64,000 nt of DNA from Pseudoalteromonas rubra (GCF_005886805.2 NZ_CP045429.1:1520501-1584500); one strand, 5' to 3'; positions 8,390 through 16,907 are shown, counted from the stretch's first letter. The notes: generated by a model from the sequence alone, not told the origin. Numbers and translations: made by a program.

Positions 8390-9306
8390 ACTACACCTCG
8401 CTCTGATAAGGTATTCATAATATCAGTCACAGTCAGGCCTGCTTTCGCTCTGGCATCCGCGGTAGAGTGCACCTGATCGATAAAGCGGTCGGGGATCCCG
8501 AAACGGTGTACCCGTGGCCAGTTTACCTGTTCGCTAAAGTATTCCAAAACCGCACTACCGAAGCCACCATTGACATTGTGCTCTTCGAGTGTGATCACGT
8601 GGTCAAAACGTGTCATTGCGTCGTTGAGGTAATCCTGGTCCAGTGGCTTAACGGTGTGGAAGCTCACCAGCTCAGGTGACACACCACGTTCGTTTAAGGT
8701 GTGCACTAATTCCTGTGCCAGTGGCATAATGGTGCCGCTACTGAGTACGGCAATACGCTCACCGGGGCGCATCACATGCACCTTGCCAAAGGTAAGAGCA
8801 GGTTTACCCTCGTGTACTGCTGGCTCGTTCTTTTTACCGATCCTGAAGTAACAGGGCGCATTGAGCTTGATTAGCTGTGGCATCAGTTGCTCTAGTTCAT
8901 AGGCATCAGCCGGGCAGATCACGTGCATATTTGGCAAGGCACGCATCAAAGCAATGTCTTCGAACGAGTGATGAGTCGGGCCCAGGTTGGCATACGATAA
9001 GCCAGAGCCGGTACCGACGATGATCACAGGTTGATTCTGATAGGCGATATCAATCTTGATCTGCTCAAAGTTCCGTGACGTGGTAAACGGGGTGATAGTA
9101 TAAATAAAGGGTTTGTGGCCCATCATTGCGCTGCCTGCGGCCATAGAAGCCATATTGGCTTCGGCGATCCCGGCATTGATGGTACGATCTTCTGCAAACT
9201 CTTTTAACGGGTTAAACAACCGATTGCCGATATCTGCATAATAAAGCAGCAGGCTGTTGTCATCTTTGGCAAGCTCAGTCAGGACTCGTGCAAATGCGTT
9301 TCTCAT
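8386..9306 (-). CDS. Transketolase C-terminal section (pyrimidine-binding/TK_C subunit)
   Basis: A 306-residue protein equal to the C-terminal half of transketolase or DXP synthase. It has the TPP pyrimidine-binding domain with INAGIAEANMASMAAG, including the conserved catalytic Glu near residue 48, then SYANLGPTHHSFEDIALMR, and a C-terminal regulatory-type domain with VITLEEHNVNGGFGSAV. It pairs with the adjacent N-terminal subunit, with a 4-bp overlap, to form a split transketolase. In the island such a pair would move a two-carbon unit onto a sugar aldehyde, making a ketose or branched chain; the donor and acceptor are not known. Confidence 0.9.
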   Translation of the reverse strand: MRNAFARVLTELAKDDNSLLLYYADIGNRLFNPLKEFAEDRTINAGIAEANMASMAAGSAMMGHKPFIYTITPFTTSRNFEQIKIDIAYQNQPVIIVGTGSGLSYANLGPTHHSFEDIALMRALPNMHVICPADAYELEQLMPQLIKLNAPCYFRIGKKNEPAVHEGKPALTFGKVHVMRPGERIAVLSSGTIMPLAQELVHTLNERGVSPELVSFHTVKPLDQDYLNDAMTRFDHVITLEEHNVNGGFGSAVLEYFSEQVNWPRVHRFGIPDRFIDQVHSTADARAKAGLTVTDIMNTLSERGVV

Positions 9307-10103
9307 GATAATCCCAGCTCCTGTTTCGCGTGCGCCACTTCTTGTTCTGTTGGAATACGGTAATGCCAGTTATTGTCGTTTTCCATAAATGACACACCTT
9401 TGCCTTTTATAGTATCCGCGACAATGCATACAGGTTGTTGGATGGATTTTGCGGCTTCCAAAGCCTGTACCAGCGCACTGAGATCATGACCGTCGACACG
9501 CATTGTATGCCAGCCGAATGCACGCCATTTCTCTTCCAGTGGCTCCAGATGCATAATTTCGGTACTTTCACCAGTACCTTGTAACTTGTTAAAATCGACA
9601 ATGGCAACCAGGTTACTTAAGTGCTTGCCGGCCGCAAACATCGCCGCCTCCCAGACCGTACCTTCATTGATTTCGCCGTCGCCCATGAGCACATAAAAAC
9701 GGTTATTGGCCCCCTGGAGCTGTTTACTGAGTGCCATACCTGTTGCCAGAGACAGCGCATGGCCCAGAGATCCTGAGACTGTTTCTACACCATCAGGGGC
9801 ATGGATCCCCGGGTGCTCCTCAAATCGACTGCCGGTGCTGCCGTGCTGATATAAATCTTCAACAGGAAAGAACCCGCGGTAGGCCAAGCTTGTATATAAA
9901 GCGCTGGCGGCATGGCCTTTACCAAGTAAAAAATAGTCTCGCTCCGGATGCGTTGGCTGATCAGGGTATATGTTCATCACGTTCCAATATAAGGCTGTGA
10001 GAATATCTACACATGACAGGCAGCTACCCAGGTGAGGGGTTTTTGTTTTGTTTGAAACATCGCACAAAGTATGGCGAATTTGAGCTGAAATTAAATGGGT
10101 CAT
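9303..10103 (-). CDS. Transketolase N-terminal section (TPP-binding subunit)
   Basis: A 266-residue protein equal to the N-terminal half of transketolase. It carries the PHLGSCLSCVDIL segment, DYFLLGKGHAASALY with the phosphate-binding His, and the thiamine diphosphate motif starting at GDGEINEG and ending near VDFNKLQ (around residues 142-170). Substrate-channel histidines are also visible (GSLGHALSLATG). The gene is 4 bp overlapped by the C-subunit gene. Split transketolases are typical of secondary and cell-surface sugar clusters, whereas housekeeping transketolase is one polypeptide. Confidence 0.9.
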   Translation of the reverse strand: MTHLISAQIRHTLCDVSNKTKTPHLGSCLSCVDILTALYWNVMNIYPDQPTHPERDYFLLGKGHAASALYTSLAYRGFFPVEDLYQHGSTGSRFEEHPGIHAPDGVETVSGSLGHALSLATGMALSKQLQGANNRFYVLMGDGEINEGTVWEAAMFAAGKHLSNLVAIVDFNKLQGTGESTEIMHLEPLEEKWRAFGWHTMRVDGHDLSALVQALEAAKSIQQPVCIVADTIKGKGVSFMENDNNWHYRIPTEQEVAHAKQELGLS

Positions 10104-10104
10104 A

Positions 10105-10308
10105 TTAATTTACTTTCTTACTTATTAATTGCTCAAAGTACTGCAAAGTCGACTTGGGCGTATCGTGAGCGCTTTGTCTTTTACAGGAGGCGAAGCAGTT
10201 GGAAAATGCCATGACTCGTTTATCAGGATTGTTAATCCGCAGATAATCGGACCATACTAACGCAAAGCACCCGTTGGTTGACATTGTGTCAGATAATACA
10301 GTTTGCAT
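10105..10308 (-). CDS. Small hypothetical protein (67 aa)
   Basis: Unrecognised. The ATG at 10308 is preceded by an excellent AGGAGAAGCAGT ribosome-binding site, which favours it over an upstream in-frame start at 10338. The stop lies 1 bp before the transketolase N-subunit gene. The protein contains three cysteines (NGCFALVW, FSNCFASC) and a basic C-terminus, with no membrane segment. The strong RBS and operonic position support a real gene. It may be an accessory or regulatory protein of the split transketolase, but that is speculation. Confidence 0.55.
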   Translation of the reverse strand: MQTVLSDTMSTNGCFALVWSDYLRINNPDKRVMAFSNCFASCKRQSAHDTPKSTLQYFEQLISKKVN

Positions 10309-10351
10309 ACTGCTTCTCCTCTTCAAGAAAAACGTCACTTATTTAGTGAGA

Positions 10352-11353
10352 TTACTTTGGTTGGTATGAGTGAATCACTTTCACATGAGAGCCAAATCCA
10401 TAGTATTCTCTGTCGTTAAACACTATCTGGTATTTATCACAAATATCAGTCCATGCTTTTTGTTGTCCAAACAAAGGTGAATTGTTGTTACAACTCCAAT
10501 CGTCAAACATTAATACCGCACCTGCTGATAGCATATTGTTGGCTAATAAGTGCTCAAGTACTTGCATTGTGGATTCATACAAATCACAATCTAAGTGTAC
10601 TAAGCTAAATTGCGTGCCAGAGGCAATAGTGGGTAGCGTTTCGTTAAACCAACCTTCGTAAGTTTGAAAGTTGTTAAAATCAAGCTGTGAGCGTATGGTA
10701 TCGCTCAGCGTGTCCGCACTGATTGAAGCACAAGCACATTCACCCCATACACCCGCTTGCACTAGCGGAGACTCCAAATCAACTTCACTTTTAGAAACGG
10801 GCAGTCCTTCAAAACTATCGAACAAATGCAGTTTGCTATTTGTTCCGTAGTAATTATTACAATCGCGCATTGTTTTGCTGAGCATGTAACTAGACTGGCC
10901 AGTACCACATCCAAACTCTGCAATGTCACCTTTGATATCTCTCGAAATAACCAGTTCGGTATATTTCGCAAGCGTTCTAAAGGTTTCTTCTCTGAGCGAC
11001 ACATAAGGTTTGTAATCTGGCTCTTTATGGTCTGAGTAAACGTGGAAAATATTATCGTTTACGCTGGTTCCGTCCATCAGGTTTTGATGGGCAACTTCAA
11101 TTTTGTCAGGTGAAATACCGAGTGACTCTAACTGTGGTCTTATTTGTTTTCTATACTGACTGGCAATGATTATTTTATCAAAGTCCAGCCCTTGGAGTTG
11201 CTCTGGTGCCATAATCTCAACACCAAACATCTCGGTATACCAAATAGACTCATTGTTATCGGAAAAAGCAACTACGTTTATATCACTCTGGGTTTTTAAG
11301 AGTTGATATGTATTGCTTCCGCCTTTTCCTGCTCCAAATATTACTACTTCCAT
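10352..11353 (-). CDS. TylF/MycF-type methyltransferase with N-terminal Rossmann-like module
   Basis: About 333 residues from the ATG at 11353, which has an AAGGA ribosome-binding site 7 bases upstream; the longer frame to 11422 lacks one. Residues 1-90 are a Rossmann-like module opening VVIFGAGKGGSNTYQLL. The rest is a macrocin O-methyltransferase (TylF) domain. Motif I is DIAEFGCGTGQSSYML, then LHLFDSFEGLP, and the metal-binding acidic residues are in FSLVHLDCDLYEST and VLMFDDWSCNN. TylF enzymes O-methylate deoxysugars in a Mg-dependent manner. A sugar O-methylation in this island is the likely role. Confidence 0.82.
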   Translation of the reverse strand: MEVVIFGAGKGGSNTYQLLKTQSDINVVAFSDNNESIWYTEMFGVEIMAPEQLQGLDFDKIIIASQYRKQIRPQLESLGISPDKIEVAHQNLMDGTSVNDNIFHVYSDHKEPDYKPYVSLREETFRTLAKYTELVISRDIKGDIAEFGCGTGQSSYMLSKTMRDCNNYYGTNSKLHLFDSFEGLPVSKSEVDLESPLVQAGVWGECACASISADTLSDTIRSQLDFNNFQTYEGWFNETLPTIASGTQFSLVHLDCDLYESTMQVLEHLLANNMLSAGAVLMFDDWSCNNNSPLFGQQKAWTDICDKYQIVFNDREYYGFGSHVKVIHSYQPK

Positions 11354-11406
11354 TTTTTTGTCCTTACAGCTTATTGGGTAATTCACACAAGTTTGGTTTG
11401 TTCCGG

Positions 11407-12099
11407 TTAAGGAATAAACCAATAAAAATCGCCACTATATCCGTTGTCGCGGAAGAACTGCTTCCAGTCATCCACATGCATTATTGTTTTGGCGGTCAGA
11501 GCCCATTCCATCATGCGCTCTTTTTCTTCGTTGTTGCGATATGCATCAACGGTAATAAAAGATTTGCCACGGCTGACGCGCTCAATTTCACGCAGTGCCA
11601 TGGCGCACTCATTTTCTTCCAGGTTATGAATGGTGTTGATTGACATCACGACGTCAAAGCTATTGTCTTCGTAGGGCAGGGCTTTGGCATTGCCTTGCGT
11701 CAGTAGATCTTTGACTTCTTCTTTGGCATGTTCCAGTGCGTATTCTGAAATATCCAGTCCGCGCAATGTCATACCTGGGATCAACTGTTGCAGGTCGTAC
11801 AGCATAAAGCCTTTTGCACATCCCACGTCCAGCAGGCTGGAGCCTGAATCGAGGCCGAAGTGTGCTTTGAGATCCGGTACCACGGGTTGCCAGAAACGGG
11901 GTAAGTAACTAAAGCCACCATAACCATAGGTACGATCGCCATCAAAGAAGTCCTTGCCGTATTGTCTGGCAATTTCACGGTCCGCTTCGGTGATTACGTT
12001 GGCGCGGCCTTTGGTATCGCGCTTAGATTTAGGGTAATTTCTTAATAAATCGATTTCTTGTCCGGACATGGGGATCTCACGCTTTATGAATGTAGTCAT
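11407..12099 (-). CDS. Class I SAM-dependent methyltransferase
   Basis: A 230-residue protein with the conserved leader IPMSGQEIDLLRNYPKSKRD and motif I SLLDVGCAKGFMLYDL, then RGLDISEYALEHA, DNSFDVVMSINTIHNL and a terminal SGDFYWFIP. I recall the same leader and ending in methyltransferases of other nonulosonic-acid and flagellin glycan clusters. The start is uncertain: 12099 keeps the conserved IP-x-SG-x-EIDLL leader, while 12069 would remove part of it. From 12099 it overlaps the upstream epimerase gene by 23 bp. Likely target is an island sugar. Confidence 0.8.
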   Translation of the reverse strand: MTTFIKREIPMSGQEIDLLRNYPKSKRDTKGRANVITEADREIARQYGKDFFDGDRTYGYGGFSYLPRFWQPVVPDLKAHFGLDSGSSLLDVGCAKGFMLYDLQQLIPGMTLRGLDISEYALEHAKEEVKDLLTQGNAKALPYEDNSFDVVMSINTIHNLEENECAMALREIERVSRGKSFITVDAYRNNEEKERMMEWALTAKTIMHVDDWKQFFRDNGYSGDFYWFIP

Positions 12100-13066
12100 G
12101 GGGTAATGTGCCAAGTTCGCTCTGGTACTGTTTCACCCAGGCGATGGTGCGCTCCAGGCCGTTTTCCAGCGAGACTTGATCCTGCCAGTTGAGTTCTGAG
12201 CGGACCTTGTTGCTGTCCAGCAGGTAAGCTGCATCTTTGCCGAGGCGGTCTTCTGTGACAGCGCAGACCTGCTCAAAGGGCACTTGCAGCATATCGCAGA
12301 TAAGCTCAACTAATGCGCGAATGGTGATCATGCGCTCGGTCGAAATATGATACGTCTCGCCCAGTGTGCCGTGATTGCCTATTTTCAGTGTGGCATCTGA
12401 CACATCATCGATATGAATAAATGAACGGGTAGAGTGACCGCCGCCATGCAGGGGTAATACCTTACCTAACAAGGCAAACAAAATGGTTCTTGGGATGATG
12501 CGATAAAGTTGTTGGCCTTCACCATACACATTCGCTGCACGGGTAAATAATACAGGGAATTTGTAGACATCAAAAAACGTATGCAAGCTCATATCTGCTG
12601 CAGCACGAGACACCGCATAAGGAGTGCTCGGTTGGTAGTTACGGTGCTCTTGGACCAGGCCTTCGCAGCTACCGTAGACCTCAGGCGTGGAGATATGCAC
12701 GTACTTGTCGAGGTGATCTAGGTCCTTGAGCTGATTATGCAGCTTGATGGTCGAGACTGCGTTGGTCATAAACCAGTGTTCTGGATATTGCCAGCTTTGT
12801 CCCACCATGCTCTGTGCAGCAAAGTTATAGACAGTATTAACTTTATGGCGTTTGATGAGCGCCATAATGTCGTCCAGCTGGTGGTTCAGGTCGAGTTGAT
12901 GAAAGTCTGGCTGGTTTGCCTGCCACTTGTAGGGCAATAGCGCGCTATGTGGTTCTGCTGAGCGGCTGACAGCCAGCACTGAATGTTCTTGTTTTAGTAA
13001 ATGGGCGCAAAACGATGCGCCCGAAAAGGAGTTACTACCGAGTACAAGGATTGGCGCATTAGCCAT
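12077..13066 (-). CDS. NAD-dependent epimerase/dehydratase (extended SDR), Arg replacing catalytic Lys
   Basis: A 329-residue extended short-chain dehydrogenase of the dTDP-glucose/GDP-mannose 4,6-dehydratase class. The nucleotide-binding loop is LVLGSNSFSGASF near the N-terminus, NAG-type NFAAQSMVG follows, and HISTPEVYG holds the Thr/Asp/Glu region. The active-site Tyr lies in TPYAVSRAAAD, where the expected YxxxK is YxxxR. Later features are RAANVYGEGQQLY and FIHIDDVSDA. It overlaps the SIS gene by 8 bp. It probably makes or epimerises a 4-keto sugar; the Arg substitution makes the exact chemistry uncertain. Confidence 0.8.
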   Translation of the reverse strand: MANAPILVLGSNSFSGASFCAHLLKQEHSVLAVSRSAEPHSALLPYKWQANQPDFHQLDLNHQLDDIMALIKRHKVNTVYNFAAQSMVGQSWQYPEHWFMTNAVSTIKLHNQLKDLDHLDKYVHISTPEVYGSCEGLVQEHRNYQPSTPYAVSRAAADMSLHTFFDVYKFPVLFTRAANVYGEGQQLYRIIPRTILFALLGKVLPLHGGGHSTRSFIHIDDVSDATLKIGNHGTLGETYHISTERMITIRALVELICDMLQVPFEQVCAVTEDRLGKDAAYLLDSNKVRSELNWQDQVSLENGLERTIAWVKQYQSELGTLPHDYIHKA

Positions 13067-13670
13067 GATTGAGCTCCTGATAAAGGGCTTTCATTAAAAT
13101 ATGTCCGATCACCACTTGGGTATCCTCAGAGATCTGCATGTCCTGGATCGCAAAGTGAAATGCCTGGTCGACCAGTGGCTTGGCTTTACCACCATCAAAA
13201 CCGAGTATCCCGACGGTATGCATACCGAGCAAGTGAGCTTGCTCTATAGCACGAATGATATTGCCTGAATTGCCGCTACCTGAGAGCACCATCAGCACAT
13301 CGTGCTTACTTGCTTTTACCTTAAGTTGATGGGCAAAAATGTTGTCGTAACCGATGTCATTGCCGAGGCAAGTTAACACTGAACTATTTGCTGCCAGCGC
13401 CTCAACTTTGAGGGCATCTCCTTGAGGGTGAACACCAAATGTAAAGTCGTTCGCAAGGTGGATGGCGTTGGCCGCAGACCCGCCATTACCACATAAATAC
13501 AAGGTACCGCCTTTGGCTTTCATATCCAGTAAAGTACTGACCAGCTGTTTAATTTCATTGCCATCGAGCTGCGTCAGCACCTGACTCAGTGTATGCACAT
13601 AGTCTTCGGTCAGGGCGACAATGGGATCCCGGCGAGGGATTGGGGCGACGATGCCTTGTTGCTTGCTCAT
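13059..13670 (-). CDS. GmhA-like SIS-domain phosphosugar isomerase
   Basis: About 203 residues. The ATG at 13670 gives a 4-bp ATGA overlap with the upstream gene, so I prefer it to an upstream in-frame start. The SIS domain shows the GmhA-like phosphate-binding signature LCGNGGSAANAIHLANDF, the VLSGSGNSGNIIRA loop and a C-terminal QVVIGHILMKALY helix. GmhA converts sedoheptulose 7-phosphate to D-glycero-D-manno-heptose 7-phosphate. With the transketolase, kinase and HAD genes of the same series this hints at a heptose-like or other ketose-derived activated sugar, which is inference. Confidence 0.85.
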   Translation of the reverse strand: MSKQQGIVAPIPRRDPIVALTEDYVHTLSQVLTQLDGNEIKQLVSTLLDMKAKGGTLYLCGNGGSAANAIHLANDFTFGVHPQGDALKVEALAANSSVLTCLGNDIGYDNIFAHQLKVKASKHDVLMVLSGSGNSGNIIRAIEQAHLLGMHTVGILGFDGGKAKPLVDQAFHFAIQDMQISEDTQVVIGHILMKALYQELNHG

Positions 13671-14614
13671 AATACTTCCCGCTGCATCCATTTAAGGTTA
13701 TAGAAGCGATCTTCATTTTTTAACTGGCCTGCGCGATACGCGGCGATCAGCTCTTCAATCGCAGTGGCGACATTTTTAGTTGGCTTAAAGCCGGTCTCAA
13801 GGAGTTTGTCTGAGTTGATGCGGTAACACCTTGGGTCGTTTGAAGGTGTCACTTCAATGTCGCACTCCACCTGAGCTTTTACCATGTTCGCGATATCCAT
13901 GATGGAGATATTCTCAAAGCCTGCATTGAACACCCCACTGGTTTTCTCTGGGTGTTCCAGCATATAGATATACAGGTCAGTAATATCGTCAATATGGATG
14001 TTTGGCCTTACTTGCGCACCACCAAAAACGGTGATTTTGCTATTTTCAAGTGCCTGCATCGTCAACATATTGACGGACACATCCAGTCTTTGACGGGGCG
14101 ATAAACCACACACGGTGGCAGGGCGAACAATTTGTACAGCCATATCGTCGGCATAGCTTAGTAGCACACGCTCGGCGACCATTTTGGTTTTGTTATATTC
14201 TGAGATGGGCTCTAAAGTTAAGTCTTCAGTGACCTGCTCTTCATCTTTCACACCGTAAACACTGCCTGAAGAGGCGTAAATGAATTGCTTGATACCGGCA
14301 CGTTTCGCTTTGTCTGCCAGCTGCATTGTGGCCAGTGCGCTTACTTCCCAGGTCAGTTTAGGGTCCAGGTCTCCACAGGGGTCATTGGCAATCGAGGCCA
14401 GATGAATAATGCTGTGTACACCACCCAGTTCAATGTCTGAGGTATGACGCACGTCACCTTTAATCACAGTGAGGTTTTCGTGTTCAGGCAGGAAGTTACC
14501 GAACCATTGGGTGTCCAGCGCGATAACCTGGTAGCCTTTGGCGAGCAGCTTAGGTACTAATACCGTGCCCTTATATCCGGTGGCACCGGTCACTAAAACG
14601 GTTTTATTGCTCAT
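13667..14614 (-). CDS. NAD-dependent epimerase/dehydratase (extended SDR)
   Basis: A 315-residue extended SDR with nucleotide-binding VLVTGATGYKGTVLVP, active-site region YASSGSVYGVKD and YNKTKMVAERV, where Tyr and Lys are spaced as YxxxK. Further on come IVRPATVCGLSPR and VRPNIHIDDITDLYIYM. This is the usual layout of nucleotide-sugar 4-epimerases or reductases. The gene follows the cytidylyltransferase gene after a 93-bp gap and overlaps the SIS gene by 4 bp. It probably supplies a nucleotide-activated sugar of the island; the substrate is not evident. Confidence 0.85.
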   Translation of the reverse strand: MSNKTVLVTGATGYKGTVLVPKLLAKGYQVIALDTQWFGNFLPEHENLTVIKGDVRHTSDIELGGVHSIIHLASIANDPCGDLDPKLTWEVSALATMQLADKAKRAGIKQFIYASSGSVYGVKDEEQVTEDLTLEPISEYNKTKMVAERVLLSYADDMAVQIVRPATVCGLSPRQRLDVSVNMLTMQALENSKITVFGGAQVRPNIHIDDITDLYIYMLEHPEKTSGVFNAGFENISIMDIANMVKAQVECDIEVTPSNDPRCYRINSDKLLETGFKPTKNVATAIEELIAAYRAGQLKNEDRFYNLKWMQREVL

Positions 14615-14707
14615 TTTTCTCTCTTTTTGAATATTTTAATCACCCGGTATGACAATGCTAACGCAAATATCGTGCCTAAAATGCAGGTGTCAAAGACCTA
14701 CTCTGTG

Positions 14708-15433
14708 CTAAACAGTTTTTTGTTCAACGTGCTTATTTATATCGGCAAGGTGGGGATGATTCTTTAATGTTTCTAACAACTCGCTGTAACCAAAGTCGAG
14801 GCGGTTATCCAATTGCTGATATATTGCCTTAATTGCGGTGTAGTCGTCCGGCTCGTCTAGTGTCAGCCGATAGTGGCTGTGGTCGTCGCCTGCACTGATG
14901 ATGTGGCTATTCATGGTATTGAACTTTGCCATACCTAAAGTGACATGCTCTCTGTCTGGTGCGCTTGTTGCGAGCTGGTGTGTGCGCGCCAGCAATCGAA
15001 ATGCGAATACACAGGTATCGAGACCGCGAGGAAAACCGCTATGTGGGCCGAGGCTGACCATATCTACGTCATGATTATGGTAGTAAGTGATGGCTTGACG
15101 AACCAAATCAGCATCAATGAGAGGACAGTCACTGGTCAGGCGTACAATGGCGGTATTGTCTTGTGCACCAAACTGACGGGCTGCCAGATAGTAGCGACTC
15201 AGTACATCTTCAGTACTGCCCCGAAAATACTTCACTCCAAGACGTTGACACAGAGCGACAATAGGGTGTTCGCTGCCATCGTCGGTCGTTGCTACGATCA
15301 CATTTTCCGTCAAATCTTGAAGTCGCTCCAACATCACTTGCAGCACAGTGCTAGTACACAGTGGCAGCAGTACTTTGCCGGGTAGACGAGTAGAGGTCAT
15401 TCTTGCCTGAATAATGATCTGAACTTTATTCAT
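14708..15433 (-). CDS. SpsF-type cytidylyltransferase
   Basis: About 241 residues from ATG at 15433; further in-frame ATGs lie up to 15466 and no strong RBS decides between them. The nucleotidyltransferase signature IIIQARMTSTRLPGKVLL opens the protein, followed by VIVATTDDGSE, VRLTSDCPLID with the metal-binding Asp, and LTLDEPDDY. SpsF/NeuA relatives activate nonulosonic acids or other sugars with CTP. The pathway enzymes PseB, C, G and I are present and no separate PseF is visible, so this gene could supply CMP activation of pseudaminic acid; this is inferred. It is divergent from pseI. Confidence 0.8.
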   Translation of the reverse strand: MNKVQIIIQARMTSTRLPGKVLLPLCTSTVLQVMLERLQDLTENVIVATTDDGSEHPIVALCQRLGVKYFRGSTEDVLSRYYLAARQFGAQDNTAIVRLTSDCPLIDADLVRQAITYYHNHDVDMVSLGPHSGFPRGLDTCVFAFRLLARTHQLATSAPDREHVTLGMAKFNTMNSHIISAGDDHSHYRLTLDEPDDYTAIKAIYQQLDNRLDFGYSELLETLKNHPHLADINKHVEQKTV

Positions 15434-15618
15434 TGAAGTCATTGTTATCATTGTAATTGAGATCAATATAGCAAATGATTACACTCAAAGACAGAGACAA
15501 AGTGGCGTTGAAGCGCGCGAACCTATTGACTTTGGACAATGTTTATTCATTTTTTCAAAAAGGGCGCACTTTTTGCTTAACTTGATAGAGATGCCAGCGT
15601 AAAACAAGAAGGCGTACA
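15434..15618. promoter_or_regulatory. Divergent intergenic region between cytidylyltransferase gene and pseI
   Basis: This 185-bp A+T-rich gap separates the minus-strand island operon from the plus-strand pseI operon, so promoters for both must lie in or near it. A TTGACT hexamer is visible around 15527, but no convincing -10 partner with standard spacing was found. A sigma-54 pair was not seen. The pseI end carries an AGAAGGCG ribosome-binding site before its GTG start. No further structure is apparent. Confidence 0.4.
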
Positions 15619-16659
15619 GTGAATTTTCAGAAACAGATTACCATAGTAGGTGACCAAGTTGGCCATGACCAGCCCTGCTACATCATTGCAGAAATGTCTG
15701 CAAATCATGGCCAATCTTTAACCAAGGCCAAAGAGTTGGTTTATGCGGCAAAAGAAGCAGGAGCCAATGCGATTAAGCTGCAAACCTACACCGCAGATAC
15801 CCTGACCATGGATTGTAAATTGCCACATTTTGAGGCTACGGGCCCATGGCAGGGGCAATATTTGTATGACCTCTATAAAGGGGCCTACATGCCCTGGGAC
15901 TTTCATGCTGAGTTATTTGAGTTGGCTGAAAAAATTGGTATTACCTGCTTCTCATCCCCTTTTGACAAAACGGCCGTTGATTTGCTGGCTCAGCTGAATG
16001 CGCCGGCCTACAAAATTGCCTCGCCGGAGTTAATTGATCATCAACTTATCCGCGATGTGGCAGCAACCAACAAGCCTGTGATTATGTCGACAGGGGGAGC
16101 GACTTTGGTTGAGATTGCTGAAGCCGTAAAGGTGGCTGAGGAAGCGGGTATTAACGAGCTATGTTTGATGAAGTGCACCAGCACTTACCCTGCGCCCGCT
16201 GACAGCATTAATCTGCGTACCATTCCGCACATGCGAGAAGCTTTTGGTTGTCCTGTTGGCTTGTCTGATCATACCCTAGGCAATGACGTTCCATTGGCGT
16301 CGGTGGCTGTGGGCGCTTGCATGATTGAAAAGCACTTTGTGATGAGCAAAGAGGACGATACCGCTGACAGCTTTTTCTCAATGACACCTGATGAACTAGC
16401 AGCCCTGGTGCATGGCGTGCGGCAAATAGAAATGGCGATGGGGCAGGTTCATTACCCGAGTGAGGCGTCCAAAGCACGCCGCTGTGTTTACATCGTTAAA
16501 GACATTCAAGCAGGTGAGCGGATCACTGCAGAGCATGTGGCACAGATGCGTCCGGGTGGCGGCGAGATCATGCCCAAATCGTTACCAGATGTGATTGGCC
16601 GCACGGTAAATAAGGCGCTGATACGCGGGATGCAGTTGAGCTGGGGAGATATGCTATGA
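15619..16659 (+). CDS. pseI: Pseudaminic acid synthase PseI
   Basis: A 346-residue NeuB-family enzyme that condenses 2,4-diacetamido-2,4,6-trideoxy-L-altrose with phosphoenolpyruvate to form pseudaminic acid. N-terminal features are IIAEMSANHGQSL and AIKLQTYTADTLTM; the barrel shows FSSPFDKTAVDLL, YKIASPEL and VGLSDHTLG, with metal-binding EKHFVMSKEDDTAD. A C-terminal SAF antifreeze-like domain begins near RRCVYIVKDI. The PseI-type choice over NeuB rests on YMPWDFHAELFELA and the CTSTYPAP motif. GTG start with AAGGCG upstream. It is the first gene of an operon and overlaps the ACP gene by 4 bp. Confidence 0.93.
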   Translation: MNFQKQITIVGDQVGHDQPCYIIAEMSANHGQSLTKAKELVYAAKEAGANAIKLQTYTADTLTMDCKLPHFEATGPWQGQYLYDLYKGAYMPWDFHAELFELAEKIGITCFSSPFDKTAVDLLAQLNAPAYKIASPELIDHQLIRDVAATNKPVIMSTGGATLVEIAEAVKVAEEAGINELCLMKCTSTYPAPADSINLRTIPHMREAFGCPVGLSDHTLGNDVPLASVAVGACMIEKHFVMSKEDDTADSFFSMTPDELAALVHGVRQIEMAMGQVHYPSEASKARRCVYIVKDIQAGERITAEHVAQMRPGGGEIMPKSLPDVIGRTVNKALIRGMQLSWGDML

Positions 16660-16907
16660 GCATACAGCGTGAAGCCGTAGTGGTTTTGTTAAAAGAGTTT
16701 TTCGAAGTGCGCGCTGTGGTTGTAAGCGAAGCGGACTTTGAGTCCTTCGACTTTATTGCCGCAGGGGTGCTGGACTCTTTCGAAGTATTGTCGATGATCA
16801 TGCATATTGAAGCGCATTTTGGGTTGTCTGTCCCACCGGAATTGCTGCTTGAGTCAAGCAATGCACAAGTGGGTAATTTTGTTGATGCCATAGTGGCACT
16901 CGCATGA
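16656..16907 (+). CDS. Stand-alone acyl carrier protein
   Basis: An 83-residue acidic four-helix carrier protein. The phosphopantetheine-attachment Ser is S41 in GVLDSFEVLSMI (the usual DSL appears as DSF), followed by the helix HIEAHFG and a typical C-terminal helix. It sits between pseI and the pseG fusion with 4-bp overlaps on both sides, so it is not the housekeeping AcpP of the fab cluster. With the acyl ligase two genes downstream it could load and deliver a non-acetyl acyl group to a sugar amine. ACPs have been reported in some flagellin glycosylation islands, which gives precedent. Confidence 0.85.
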   Translation: MSIQREAVVVLLKEFFEVRAVVVSEADFESFDFIAAGVLDSFEVLSMIMHIEAHFGLSVPPELLLESSNAQVGNFVDAIVALA

